Shown: positions 1 through 13,399 of the stretch, piece after piece
Position numbering within the stretch: position 1 is the first letter of the stretch
Layout of the letters: every line of letters starts with the position of its first letter
Notes under the pieces: generated by a model
Databases searched by the model: none
Seen by the model: only the letters and a program-made list of their open reading frames with translations
What the model was told of the DNA's origin: nothing
Program-made: the position numbers and the translations under genes
DNA from: Polytrichum commune
Lineage: Eukaryota; Streptophyta; Polytrichopsida; Polytrichales; Polytrichaceae
DNA length: 64,000 bases
Assembly (NCBI GenBank): GCA_950295325.1
Contig: OX485803.1
Coordinates: 19,032,001 to 19,096,000, forward strand
Direction: 5' to 3'

Positions 1-228
1 GAAGGTATATTGTGAGCATTATTGTAATTGCAGGCTGTTATTATCTGAAGAGCATACCAATGGTATCTGATGGCTTTAGAGTTAGGAGGTAAGAGGTTAT
101 CATTTGCCATGTAACCAAAGTTGACATGCAGTGTCACCCTAACCTCTTACTCTTCTTGTAGACCTTGTATTGCAAGTATGGGAATGTATGATTCAGTATA
201 TATGTCCTGATGGTATTCTTTTGTACAG
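1..228 (+). other. SEC10 intron (3' part)
   Basis: This lies upstream of the first recognisable SEC10 exon and ends in a standard acceptor (TTTTGTACAG). An AG at 32-33 followed by sequence ending near a GT could mimic an exon, but its translation does not match the SEC10 region expected just before LAESLFSSHRE. Confidence 0.6.
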
Positions 229-3200
229 GTCTTGCAGAATCCTTGTTCTCCTCACACAGAGAGGACTACGCTGAAATTGAACAAGCATCACTCAGTCAGC
301 TATTTCAGCACAAGGTATACAGCATAAGCTGCTGCCTTTGATACATTAATATCTACACAAAAACTGAACAATTGCATTCCACTGGATACATAAGTATGTG
401 CTGTCAAGTTAGACATCCAGAAAATGCCAAAGTCAGGTTACTTCATGATGAATGGTGCACCAATTGAATATACAGATAAGGAAGAGCAAAGCAGTGATCT
501 GGAAAGTACATGGCATTTATAAGTGAGGTATCATCCTTATCAGATATACAAATGACCATAACTAAGTCATCTGGAGGGTTAAATAAATTTAATACAGTGC
601 GCTTCATATATTTAGTCAAGATCAGACATGAGTAGAAAGAACTCACAAAAGTACTCAAATTTCTTAAAGACAGGTTATTCAGCGAACTTAAACCTTTTGC
701 AGGAAATTGCATGACTGGATTGGTATTTTGATTGTGGACATTTATTTAGGAGTCAATATATGGACATTGTGGCATACCTGATGATACAAGTGGCTTTAGA
801 TCAAGGTATTGCTATCTTGAAAGTGTTCATAGGATTCTGGGAGTGACCTACTGAGAAAGTGCCCAATGAACTCCAAGTATGGAGTATTTGTCTTGTATCA
901 TGTCAAGATATTAATTAGTACATTTGTGCACTTCATGAATACAAAAGAATGGCACCAAGTTTCACATCTTGGTCATGTATGGACAGGTGGCTGAATTGAA
1001 AGCAGGAGTTGGACAGCCAGCTGATGCTGCATTTCCGTCCATGACCCCGCGGGGCAATTCTCGCAATGGGTCCATGTTTGCTAATGGAACCATTTCAGTA
1101 ACAGTGGTTGGTGAGTTTGTCCGTTGGAATGAAGAATCTGTTGCTCGCTGCAGTCTTCTCACTCCCCAGGTAATTGACTGCATAATATTATTGTACTCCA
1201 TGGGTTTTATCTCTTTCTAATTTAGCCAAGGCAGGATGCTACCTTTGAGCCCAGGTATATCATTGGTCATTGTATTTGTTTCTCATCTCAATAGTATTAT
1301 TTAGGTCTAACCTCTTTAATCAGAAAACTTGGTCTATTGTTCATATAGGCATCTTCGGGATCATTTGTGACCATGTGATTGAAATGTTACTAAATTATTT
1401 TGGTTAATGACTTCAGGCTGCTCCTTTGGCAACAAATGTGAGAGCGATCTTTCTTTGCTTGCTTGACCAGGTAAACTCAAATTTTCTGTTTTCTTTGCAG
1501 CAGAGATTGTGGTAGTTGTGGCATCTACTAAGTGATAACATTCACCTCTGTAGACAATGAATTTGGTTGGAGTAGTTATTTCAACAAGTTCCCATTTTAT
1601 ATGTAGGTGAGCCAATACACCACAGAGGGATTGGAGAGAGCAATGGATCTCCTCAATGAGGCAGCACAGCAGCGCAACCTATACTCTATCGGTGCTACTG
1701 TTAGTCGAAGGGTGGCAGCTGCAGCTGCAACTGCGGTATATATTTGCATGCTTAAACTCAACTATCCCAACTTCTTACATTACTTCACAGTTCCTCATTG
1801 ATTCCTCAACATGCAAGATTGTGACAATTTCTTGGATATAGATGTTGTGAACCTCAAGTAATAGAGCTCCTGGTGGAGCTTTTATATAGAACTTGTGGTA
1901 GGCTTTGATCAAGTGCAGCATATAATGCAATGCTGAAGGAGTGTGGTGGTTGTTCAGGACATTGCAAGTGATTTAGTACTTGTCTGACGTGAAGTTTGAG
2001 TAATTTTTTTATAAAATGCAGGCAGAGGCTGCAGCAGCAGCTGGTGAGAGGGCTGTTCGTGGATTTATGGTGGCTGTCCAAAGAGCAACATCTAATGTTG
2101 CTCTCGTTCAACAGGTACGCCTTCTTGACCTTATCAACATCCTGCACTATCCATTGGCTATGGAAATTTTCAGGAGAGATTTAGTTTTAAAATGATCATG
2201 ATTACAGTTCTTTGTTCTGTACCCTCCACACCTTGCCATTTGATCTCAAGTTGATTCTTGTACTTGATAGAAACATATATGAGGTACATGAGCTGTGGGA
2301 TCCTCTTGGCCTACCAGTTTGGAAGTGTTGTCCCCAACTCCATGACTAGAATATAAGATGCCAGAAGCTAGAGACTGGTTATTGTTGGTCATGTACATGT
2401 CCGTTCAGTGGAGTATATCGTGACCAGTTGAACCTTACATAGTTATATGCTATTGCAGCATTTTGTCAACTCAGTGGCACGGTTGCTACTACCTGTGGAT
2501 GGAGCACATGCTGCATGTTGTGAAGAAATGGCTACAGCAATGGCCAATGCTGAGGCAGCTGCCTTGAGAGGTCTCCAAACATGTATTGATACAATCATGG
2601 CCGAGGTCTCATCCACTTTCTGTCCTTTTCTATTGTGATTATTGTATTATAATGGGTGCCTGAAGTTTTTGTTTTTTAAACAGGATTGATGTGTAATCAA
2701 GATATAAGGTTAGACCACTGAAGTGTACTGCTAACATGACTGTCTATTATACTTTCGAGTTTTATCTGGACTTATTAGGCTTCCCTACGTCATTATAGAG
2801 ACTGGTGTGCATTTTGGGGCACAGGTTGAGCGCCTACTAGCTGCAGAGCAGAAGGCAACTGACTTCAAACCACCAGATGATGGGAATCCACCTGACCATC
2901 GCCCTACCAATGCCTGCACCAAGTGAGTCCCTTCTCGTTGTTGGTACCTTTTTATGTCCAAGACTCTGCAAAACATACGCAGAGAGGATCCAGATTGCAG
3001 ACTTTGGCCCTTAATATTAATGTGTCTTATATGTAATTGCTGCCGATGGCCATATTCACCTATACATACATGGTTTGGTTTCTCAAAATGTGCACTCTTG
3101 GCAACATCCATTGTATGTCATGTATTTGATATTTTATGTACTTGACACTGTTCAATTTAGGGTTACCTCGTACTTGGAGCACATGCTGGAAGCAGCATAT

Positions 3201-4477
3201 GGGGCATTGGAAGGCCTCAACAAGCAAGCTTTCATGACAGAGCTGGTAGGATTTTCTTGAAATGTGTTCGCCTTCCTGGTGTTCTAGAGGACATACTGCA
3301 ATTATGAGTCTAACAATGAGCATCATATGATGTGTATTGAGTTGACAAGTGTCACCCGTATCCTGCCAGGTTCTAAATGATCTTATAACTTAGTCAAAAT
3401 GTAGAGTGGTAATGAACTAAGTGAAGAAACTTCAGAATTATATATGTCACTTTCTAGGAATCCAGGTTATTCTATATTGGGATATCTGGTTCACAGAATT
3501 TTTGGGCTAATTACTTGACATGGAACTACTGTTAAACTCCTGTTTGTTGAGGAATCTCAACAGGGTAACTTGATGCTTAAAAAAAATTGATTGTCATCTC
3601 ACTCCACTGTTTGCCTTTTAGTTTGACTGTTCAAAGGAGGTGGTTTTTCTTATCCTTCGTGGTGTTTGATTGATCTTCACAGGGTAACCGTCTATACAAG
3701 GGCCTACTTGGCCATTGGCAACGCTTCACATTTAGTGCGAGGTGCTTCGAAGATTTATCTGTTGATAATTTCCAATTCTTGTGTGATGTAAATGTGACAA
3801 GCTTACAAGGAAATGAATTGTTGGACATGTCTGTGCCTGCTTGGGACAATTTTTGAAACTATCTCTGTTATGGGTAGACACTGACATGTGAGGATTAATT
3901 TTACTCATTTGTTTTTGGAAATTATTGGCTGACTTTGCAGTGGTGGACTCCGGCTGAAACGTGATGTGTCTGAGTACGCGGAGTTTGTACGAAGCTTCAA
4001 GGCACCTGCAGTAGATGAGAAGTTTGAGCTACTTGGAACGTGAGTGTCTACAATTCGAACCTGCATTGATTCTTTAAAATGGAGTTTCTTATCATTATCA
4101 TTTCTCATCAATCGAGCCATGTTCAATCAAAGTGCTAAGGTTCCCAAACTGTGTTTTCAGGTTGGTCAACGTCTTCATTGTAGCACCTGAGAGCTTACCC
4201 ACACTAGTTGACAGCAGCTTAAAGCAAGCAAGAACAGAGGCCTTGAGGTATGCAAATTTGTTGTATTGGAGCACCCATTACTGGAATATGTACAAACAAG
4301 AAAATTAGATGTAATGCAAGTGCAAGATTTAGTTCAAAGAGGAAACTGTTTGATCTTGTGCACGTAAATTAATCTTTCTGCTTATAAAGAAGCGTGGTGA
4401 ATTGCAGGTTTATCGAACTACGGGAGGATTACAGGTCAGCAAAAATTGCGAGTAGACTAACCGCACTGGCACACTGA
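229..4477 (+). CDS. SEC10: Exocyst complex component SEC10, C-terminal half (5' part outside the window)
   Basis: SEC10 is a subunit of the octameric exocyst, which tethers secretory vesicles to the plasma membrane before SNARE fusion. Twelve coding exons join in frame with GT-AG borders: 229-314, 987-1169, 1417-1470, 1607-1735, 2022-2114, 2459-2605, 2825-2922, 3161-3245, 3683-3741, 3941-4039, 4161-4247 and 4408-4477 (stop TGA). They give about 395 residues, roughly the last half of a plant SEC10 of about 830. Family landmarks recognised from memory include LAESLFSSHRE, VTVVGEFVRWNEE, VSQYTTEGLERA, SRRVAAAA followed by an Ala-rich stretch, LLLPVDGAHAA, DDGNPPDHRPTNAC, SGGLRLKRDVSEY, FVRSFKAPAVDEKFELLG, NVFIVAPESL and the terminal FIELREDYRSAKIA. 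The exon at 987-1169 carries the poorly conserved Ser/Gly/Asn linker. There are no internal stops, so the gene looks functional. The first visible exon starts with two bases that complete a Gly codon, so the intron before it covers at least 1-228. Confidence 0.95.
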
Positions 4478-6390
4478 AAAAAGAGAGGTTACTTGCCATC
4501 TGCAAATTTTGTATTCTACATCCACATGTGGGAGAAGCGCTTGGTTGTCCATACCAAACCCCCCTTTGATCTGCCACTAGCAGCCCTCTGATAGTCTAAA
4601 ATTTGGAATCAGCCAGCATTATGCTTCTGATTGTGGAATTGTACTCAATAATGTGCTTGATGGTTTGGGATCCAACCTTCTAAGCACATCTAGGTTAGAA
4701 TCGTAGGATTTACTTGCAAAGTATGTCATAAATCAGGTAATGGCATTAGGAAATGTTTTTTAGATTGGGATGTGCTTCAAAGTTGCCATACTATGCACAT
4801 ATTGACAAACCAGCACAGGTATTCTCTGATATATATCTTGATCTGCTGGTTTAATTGGCACATGATGGTTATGATCATTTTTATTAGAAGCTGTGTGGCT
4901 AAATTTTTTATGCTCATTTTCATGAGTATTATGCCTCATATCCATCTATTACCTATGGCATTGAATTTCCAAAGTCAATATTCGTGATGTTGGTCTTTCT
5001 ATGCATCTCTAAGGGCTGGGTTGCAAACATGTTGTGATTCTCAAAATATGACAGCTTCAGTCTTCGTCCCCATGGACTAGGGCACCTCTTGTTTAGAATG
5101 GGTGCTTGAGAATGAGGCTTGTTAACGCTATGACATGAAAATTTAGTGTGAACTAAAATTGAGACGGTGTAGTGTAAAATATGAGATGATTAGTTCGAAA
5201 AGTGCATCTCATGTTAAAATCCTTGTGATTAGTGTGGATCAAACTACATTGATTATGGTAAATAGTGTGGGTGGATGTATACCGTGACTATTGGCAGCTC
5301 ATAGTGGCCCACATTATGCGCAGCCCTAGATACACTTGAATCTCCAACTACTCACTATGGTCTTATTCTTTCACGGCTAGTTGTGAGTAAGGTGTCAGAT
5401 GTAAGCTATTGAGAATGTGTATCCAAATACCTTAATCTCACTTCCAAAGTCCATAATAATGCTCAGCAGTGCCCTTCAGTTTTGTATGTCTGGCACCTAG
5501 GGATAGGAACCGAGCATTTACTGCTTGGGTGCAAAATTTGGGGGGATTGGGTCTGTCTTAATCATGACCGGCTCCTCGGACCTTTGTTAGTCATGTGCTC
5601 ACTTCAAGGAGAGAAACCCACTTGCTGAATGGATACCAATACATTGTAGTCTAGTTTCAATCCAATAGAGATATTTTAACCTACAACATGAACCTTTGAT
5701 GTTCATTGTTTTGAGATGGTATGTAGTGTGTACATAGTAGTATGTCCAATGTCTTTATTGTGCAAATGATATTAATAATGTGGTCCATTGTATTTGACGT
5801 ATTTTGTGTCACTATGTTCCACAAACTAGTGTAGTTTGTGAGCAATTACACATCATTGATGCAATCTCTAGATGATCAACCTCAATTTCTTTGGGAAAAT
5901 GGCACTTCTCAACCTTTAGATGACCAACCTCTTCAACATACATTTTCTTTGTGTTCATTTAATGTTTTATCACTACCAACATATGAGTCCCATGCAATCA
6001 TGTTGCATCGGTGAAAGAAATATGCAAAGTCACCATTGCAGTAGATTTATAAATCTTATAGTGGCACAAGACAATGCTCGAGTGACATAAGACAATTATA
6101 CATGACTCATAAGCTTTTAGTGGTTATGGAATGAAGCTACATGAGGTGATACAATTTTACTAAACCCGTATTCCTCAAGTGATTATGTTGTGGCTATTTA
6201 ACATTATGACTACCTAGTAGCAATACATGTTTCCTTGGTTAAATCACAAACAAACCATTGGAAGATCTTCAAAGCTTTGACAGTACAATGGTTTTTGATG
6301 AAAGCAAACTTTTTACCGGCATTATCAAAATTTACCAACTAAGCTATATCGTATTCTTTGGTGTGCATACTAACTTCCCTAAAATTGATC
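4478..6390. other. SEC10 3' UTR and intergenic spacer
   Basis: AT-rich sequence follows the SEC10 stop. The 3' UTR probably covers the first few hundred bases, but no canonical AATAAA is obvious; AATAAT occurs near 4648. The open frames here are short and in random frames. No gene is visible. Confidence 0.5.
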
Positions 6391-6590
6391 TTTAGTGTCA
6401 CTTACTATTCGGAACTACGCAATACTATATCTATTTACTGTATATCTCATATTTTAATAACAAATGTAAAATTGGTTGTTTGGACATAATAGAACACTAA
6501 CAACTTTACTTGAGCAAACATCACATGAACAGTATAAAATATATAACATGGTGTAAATCCAATTAGTAAGTGACACTAAATATCATATTT
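6391..6590. mobile_element. MITE-like TIR element (TTTAGTGTCACTTA family)
   Basis: The left end reads TTTAGTGTCACTTACTATTC, and the right end near 6571-6590 is its inverse (AGTAAGTGACACTAAATAT). The same ends, better preserved, bound the element at 45138-45345. A second right-end-like fragment (AGCAATGCGTAACTCCAAAT) lies at about 6644-6664, so two copies may overlap. There is no coding capacity. Confidence 0.6.
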
Positions 6591-9400
6591 GTGTACTTAT
6601 ATTATTTGGTCAAAAAAGTTGATACTCAGAGTAATGTGATATAGCAATGCGTAACTCCAAATGATGACCCACACTTATTAGACAAAATACGGTACCTAAT
6701 AGTTTCATCCCACATGGAAATATATATATAGAGAGAGATATATCTTTTTTTTTTGAAGAGGTATATGTACACGCGTAAGTATAGAAAAGGTTAAACCCCG
6801 GCTACCATAAGGGTTAAGCCATGGGCTTATTCTAGTATGAAGGGGGCTTCCTAGAACCCTACTTGTGGAGAATGGCGGTGAGTAGAAAACATGTAAAGAA
6901 GATTTTTTATGAATATTCTTTTCCATGTGGCGAGCCACCACTTATCGTTATGTTAGGTACTCTCGGGCCCATGACCACAAATAGCTTGTTAGATACATAC
7001 CCATAGCTTGAATTTTCTATTTATAGAAATGTGTCTCAAAAGGGAGGCCGTTACCTAAGTACATGCCTATCTCATCGGGAAACAACCATTTCATATCTTA
7101 TTTGGAGAGGTTGTAATTGAAATCTAGCTTATTATTTTATATTCTTTCAAAGCCTACTAATATCCAATCTCAGAACCCACAAAGTCAGATTTCACCGAGT
7201 TCACCAGTGTACAAAAGTGGCACCTTTGCCATGAAGGATTCCCCTTTCATAAACTCATCTACATAAACTCATCCATTGTGGATGGAGGGGCTTTAGTTTA
7301 AACAAGTTCCATTCAAGTTGAGAGTCGATTCATTCTAGTTGAATACTTGCATGATTGAATTGGAGTTTTTGATGTCATTTTACAAGTCAACTCGTTAAAA
7401 AGCTCACCATTTAAGGTGAAATAAGGTTCAATGCATTTTTACTTTCCTAATGGATGAGTTCACGTAGACACCATGAATCTTTGGTCCAACTTGGTTTGTA
7501 GTCACATGTATTCCAAATACAAGACAACTATATTTGGACTTATATTTGTATCGTGTACAAAATACATCTTGTACTCCAAAAACTTCAATATGAAATAATA
7601 AAATTACATATTGATAACTGGTCAAACTCTTAAATTAACTATTTAAACATACGCAATTGTTTAAATTACATATTTTAATCTTATGTTGCATTCTGAAATT
7701 TGATTATACATAAGCAATCGTACTTTGAATACAAATGAATACATGTAGTGTTACATGTATATTAATGTATGTTTTCCCATATTTGGTGACCTAGGCACGT
7801 ATTACACTGATCAAGTCATGCAACATGAAACAATGCTCAGCACCTTCTTTTTAATATAAGAAAATCAAGTTGGTCAAAAATATATGTATATGATTACGAT
7901 ACTAAGGTATGTGCATCTATCATTCATTGTGACATGTAATGAGCTCTAAAGTATAGGTACACATTCAAGTCTAAAATAAACACGTATCCAGAAAGTAAAC
8001 CATTGTAGATCATGTATAACGTTCACTTTAAGAATTAAGAAGATATTCACCTTGACTCCAAATCCAGCAAACTCAATTGTTATGTTCCTCAGGGGGATTC
8101 GCTACTTTGTGTCTTGTAATTTCATTGTGTGATCAAAACTCTCTACAAATCCATGATAATATCCAAAAAGTGCCCATACTAGGTGCACTCACCGTATTAG
8201 TTCTGTTACTTCCAGCCTCCTGCTTCAATTTGATATTTTGTTGTTGTAATCATAACGACTCCACTAGAAGTGGCATCAGATGACTTTCAACTTCCATAAA
8301 AGCTCATTAACCGCTTGCAAATTTTGCGACAAGCCTCGATTGACCTCACATTCCAGAGCTTAACCATCACGTTAAATCATGAGGTGTGGTCCCAACAAAC
8401 AATCGAGGGAAAAAAATGTCACAACTTTCTGTAACAAATCAACCACACCCAAATAAATGTACTCATCACAAGTGTCTCATGTGGACTTGTTTTTGAGGTA
8501 GTATATTGGGTCTCAAACAGATAAGTTGTTTCTGGCTGGACGTACGCGAGGCTCACATTAAGCTATCCAGGTCGAGCCATTTGCACACCACTAGTAGCAT
8601 ACGAGGTTGGCAAGCCCTCAAAATTAAATCTCTTCTAGTTCTTCCTTCGAGTCACAGCTTGGACTCGAGTGGTGGGACTCGGGAGCCTTTCGTGTTAATG
8701 ATGTGTGTGTGGCTTGGTGCAACTGGCCGCTTTTTCCAAGCAAAGAGGAGGAGGAGGTGCGGTGACCTATCTCATAAGGCCCGAAAAAACGCTGATGCAA
8801 TCTCATTATGACTCAAAAACAAAAGCACCCGAATGAATGATGAATCTGGTAAAGGATCCAGTCCAAGGGCGCCATGGTCTCTGATTCGCCCCCACTGATA
8901 TGCGTAAACGTATCTCGCATTGACTAGCTCTTCTTCCCTGCACACCCAGTATCACCTGGATACTACTGTTGGGTTGTATGATTCGGGACCTTTACACGTT
9001 GCTACAACTTTATACCCAGAATATCCAATTTTTGTTACCCAAATACGGTAACATAAAACAACTACACTAATAATCAGATCCTCCTGTGCCCACACTATTC
9101 ATCATCGACCCCTATTTTAAATCACCATCTTGCAAATCACCAGGTGACAATCCTATAGGTTGTCACATGACACTTGGTGCGACATAAGAAGTCACGAAGA
9201 CTGCTCGAATCCCCCATGGTGTGCACACCGGTTTTAAGACCTCAATAAATCAGATGTTCAATGTAGAATGCACACCAGGGAGCGAGAGGTAAAGATCTTA
9301 CTTGGTATAAAGTGATATTCTCAATAAAGAGTTATCAGCAACATGCATAACTCCAACGGTAACCCACACTAATAGGTGATCTATACAGTTTGTGTGTAGC
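6591..9400. other. Intergenic, no gene seen
   Basis: AT-rich spacer with a short GA/TA run at 6720-6740 and fragments resembling dispersed repeats found elsewhere in the window (for example the CTCATCCATTGTGGATGGAGG palindrome near 7265-7290). Open frames are at most about 100 codons and show no recognisable protein. Confidence 0.4.
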
Positions 9401-10132
9401 TAGCTAGAGGGAGTGATACTTAATAATAGTAGCTCTCTATGGGCGACCATTTCTACTACTACTACTACATCTACACGAGTGCCCTCTTCCTCTTCTCTTT
9501 CAGAAGTAGTTATGATCCCTCCCTCTTTCAATTATGAGACAGAGACGAAGTCTCATGTCTGTGGAAAGGAGATGACGCCATTGGTCCCAAGTCTCTAGAT
9601 TCCCCAGAATCTTCGCACCGCCTGCATGGATGATGATGAGGAGGAAAAACGGGTCACGCGTATTTTGTAGCTGAAGTTCCCAAACTGGTGCAATTTCTTC
9701 GACAACTTCAAAAAGACGTAGGCGAGCATGTCATGAGCCTACTCTACCATGAGGTACCACGTGTCACACAGTAATCGGTTGGAACATGTCAAAAAGTTGA
9801 TGTGGCATGAAAATAAACTCTACCCTATTTCAGCCCTGCAAAGCGCCTCTCAGTTGATGAGGTAAGGTCCTACTACTATGGTAGGTTCCCATCGAAACCC
9901 AGCACACATTGGTCCAAGCTGGCTTTCTAAAGATTTCTTTTGGAGAAAAAGGTTTGCAATCGAACATTCAACAGCAATTAAAGCCGCAAAGGGATGAGAG
10001 AGAGTGCGAGTGAGAGAGAGAGAGAGTCCAAACAACCAGCCCTTTCACCATCCACCATCCAATTGTCGTGAAGTGTTTGAGATCTTTACATGCATGCCTC
10101 ATACATAACCACCACCATGTTCCTGTGAGAAG

Positions 10133-10162
10133 GTAGGAAGGAAGGAAGGAAGGAAGGAAGGA
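10133..10162. repeat. (AAGG)n microsatellite
   Basis: About seven uninterrupted GGAA/AAGG units. Confidence 0.9.
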
Positions 10163-10639
10163 ACTATCTGGCTAAGTTCTCATAACACAGTCCAACCACC
10201 CTCACATCGATGTTGGAGCCACCCGAGGGCCATGATGTCATTCTTTCCGTTGACTATCTCAATTGGACTCCGACACTGCTACTATCCACTGCACAATTAT
10301 CTTGAATTATTGTCATAAAGATTTGCGACCGTATTGTGGGCATTTTCAACTCCACGCATTATTTTATGGCCATTGGATCCGCTCGTACAAATGTTTTGCT
10401 TCATCTCCTTTGTCACCGTAATGTAACATTCTTGAGTTCATCCAGGTCATTCGGTGAGTCTGGAGAATAACACAAAGATGTTCGTTAAGTAGGTTTCCGA
10501 GATGCATAGGTTTCTCTGATTTTCATACTAAGCCTGAATAGTGAAGGATGCTAAGACCATGACCAATAATTGGAGATGTATCAATGGTGATATGGAATCA
10601 AAACCACAATAGAGATCTTAAAGTTACAAGTGGTCAAAG

Positions 10640-10870
10640 TGATGATTCTTATATTATTCTTGGAAAGATCGATTGTGTTCACTATTGAACCTAGAATGGT
10701 GTGTATCTTTGAGCACATTGTCCAATTTCATTGTAACACATGCCTTTTCAGTGTCCGTTCTTGACTACGAGCCTTGTCATGTACCTCTCGTTTATCTATA
10801 GGTATCCCCAATTAACAAAGGTGGCCACAAAAAGCCCACATACCTACCTTGATACAAGATGGAGGGTTGT
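10640..10870 (+). repeat. Dispersed repeat family R1, copy
   Basis: Shares the ordered motif series TTGTCCAATTTCATT, ACACATGCCTTTT, TGTCCGTTCTTGACTACGAG, CTATAGGTATCC and a later CCCACATACCTACCTTGAT with copies at 28040, 29730, 31400, 45380 and 45700, and with reverse-strand copies at 20630, 21165 and 32615. No coding potential survives. It is probably a decayed transposable element. Confidence 0.6.
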
Positions 10871-11229
10871 AGCTCTAATATGTGTTCCTACACCCGGTTT
10901 CATGTTTGGACAAAAAGTCACCTAGAAATTGGAGTTGCATGTAACGAGCCCACCTACCGCAAGATAAGGCGATACACCCTAACATGCACCAAGGGGACTC
11001 TTGAACATACGGTAAGGCCAATGGACTCATGTATTTCATGTCCGTAATAGTACCAATGTTAGTTTTTATTTTCTTTCTTTTCATGTAACGTAATGCTCGA
11101 ACATCATCACAATATGGCACACTAATTATCCCAATTAGTGTATGTTATTATTCGAACTTATGCAATTCTATAACTATTTCATGGGAATATAACATGTTAC
11201 CAAACAAAATCATGTATGTTCTAAAATGT

Positions 11230-12545
11230 CAGAACAACTGGTGGAACTTTTGTCAGTTGAAATTGAACTCCTGAGTAAGACATTATTGAACTGCGTATCT
11301 CCAAATAACAACACGTACCAATTGGAAAGATCAGTGTAGTTAACCATGTCCCTGCTACCAGAAGCAAGTTGTTGACCACATGCAAAACTTTTCTTCACTA
11401 TAAGTCCCACAAATCAAGTAGTCAAAGTTAAAGGACAGATAGATAGATAGACAGACAGATAGGCCTTGTCCAATGTCCATCAAACACACGCTTGGGAAGA
11501 AAGTCGTCTAAAAACTGATGCTACATGGTACATGGAACATAGTGCTCGAAAGTCGTCACAAGCTAAATAATTACCAAAGTACCTGCTACGGGTGGTGAGA
11601 TGTTGCAGAATAGCTCACATGAGAAACTTCTTTCCATTATGTGTCTCAAATATCAAGGTGTCAAAGTTGGAGGGCAGATAGATAGGTCTTGGGCAGAGAG
11701 TCGTCAAAAACCTAAAGTTTCATGTGAACTTGTGCTCGACCATTGTCACAAGTTAAGTAATTACCAAAGCACCTGCTATGGGTGGTGAGATCTTGCAGGA
11801 TGGGCTTGCATGCGGAACTTATTTCATAGAATAATTCTCACAAAATAAGTTGCCAGAATTAAGGAATAAATACAGATAGATACCTAGGTCTTGTCCATCA
11901 GATATACACATTTGGGCAGAAATTCGTTGAAAAACTGACGCTTCACGTAACACAATGTGTCATCACAATAGACCTAATCAAGGGTGCAGAATGGCTCACA
12001 TGCAGAACTTGTTTCATATAGCAATGATCTTCCCATAAATCAAGTTGTTGAAGTTGGAAGGACGGACAGATGGGTACCTTAGTCTTATAATTATCGAAGT
12101 ATCTGCTACATAACATAATTGCTCAGGCAATCGTCAACACAAGTAACCTAATGAAACAAAGTATCTGCAGCATAAAATGTACAGTAACAAAATGCTCAAC
12201 ATAATTACCAAATACCTATAAAAAAAAAAGGAGTAGAATAGTTCACATGCAGAACTTGTTTTACACAATGAAATACCATAAATCAAGTTGTAACATATCG
12301 AGTTGTTAATTAATGTCATCTAACATAATGCTTCAAGCAAGTGTCATTGCAACAGATCTAATAATCAAAGTATCTGCCTCGTAACACAATGCTCATGCAA
12401 GATTACTAAGCTAACTAATAAAGTATCTGCTATGTATTATACTGTTCGAGAGTCATCACAAGCATGACAAGGAGCTTGTTGGACACGATGATTTTGCACA
12501 AAACTAAAGTTGTCAAAAGATGAAGCAAGGACAGATGGATACCTA
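11230..12545. repeat. Degenerate tandem-repeat field, period about 190-240 bp
   Basis: A module containing AAATCAAGTTGT, a Gly/purine-rich AAAGGACAGATAGATA run and CATGCAGAACTTGTTTCA recurs with cores near 11411, 11647, 11838, 12036, 12290 and 12501. Spacing and sequence have drifted. GATA/GACA microsatellite expansion marks the first copies (about 11436-11463). Recurring phrases such as ACCTGCTACGGGTGGTGAGAT support common origin by tandem duplication. Confidence 0.75.
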
Positions 12546-12729
12546 ATATGCTCTTGAGATTGGCATGTTGTATGTGTGTTGGGCTGTGTGTACAAATAGT
12601 GGTTGGCCACCAGATTCGGCATGCCGATGGTTTTGTGATGATTGGCCACAACTCACAATGCATGTGGACAGTCAAATGTTGGTTTCCAAAAGTCACAAAT
12701 GTCCACCGGGTGGCAAGAATTTGGATGTG

Positions 12730-13030
12730 CAAATGAAGGAAAGGTCACCTTGGCATAAAATTAGGATAGAATGCAAGAGGGGAGACGAATACAGCCATCC
12801 CTCAACACAAGGCAATGCAACTTGCAAGAATTTGGTTGGTGTGTGTGAGGAAAGATGATCACCAAGGACTGAAATTAGGGAAGAATGCCGAGATTACAAC
12901 AGTCATCCCACAATGCAATGCAATGCAACATGCAAGATTTTGGATGGTAGATGTGAGGAAGGTCACACGGGCATGAAATTAGGGCAGAATGTGAAGGAAA
13001 AAGGTACCAACACAATCATCCAGTGAGCCA
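12730..13030. repeat. Degenerate tandem repeat, period about 110 bp, three copies
   Basis: The phrase GTGAGGAAAGGTCACC...GCATAAAATTAGG...AGAATG recurs at about 12733, 12845 and 12953, each followed by CATCC and CAATGCAACWTGCAAG-like sequence. It lies directly downstream of the ODC stop on the other strand and has no coding evidence. Confidence 0.75.
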
Positions 13031-13399
13031 ATGTAATACAAACTTGAATTGGAGAATTTGAAGCCCGGAACAAAATAAATATGAAGTTTCGAAGGGTCAA
13101 CACAAACACAGAAAGGGGGGCAATGTGGACGGCCAGGCAACGCAATGCCGCCGTGCATATCTTTACAGAATTAATAACAGGATGCAAGGAGGGTGAGGGT
13201 GCGGTTGCTCCAGCGTCTTCGAGCCTTTTGTGCAAAAAATAACATCCAGGGTGTGGGTGTGGTGTGGTGTGATAATCCTACATCGATAACCCGACGTGGG
13301 CAGGTCGACTGGAAGGAAAAAATTAGAGGGAAGGCGGCAAAATTTGGTCCTAAAATGATCGTTTCAAAGCAAGCAATCTGAGAAAAGATCGAAGGGCTG

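Larger units (their letters stand above)
9401..11200. other. Intergenic with simple repeats
   Basis: This stretch holds a CTA/TAC-rich run near 9448-9470, GA repeats at about 9995-10025, an AAGG microsatellite and one copy of the dispersed repeat described at 10640. No gene is recognised. Confidence 0.4.

Noticed and set aside
34-88. Possible SEC10 exon upstream of 229
   Set aside because: It has AG/GT borders, but two frames contain stops and the open frame does not match the SEC10 region expected before LAESLFSSHRE, and the phase does not fit.
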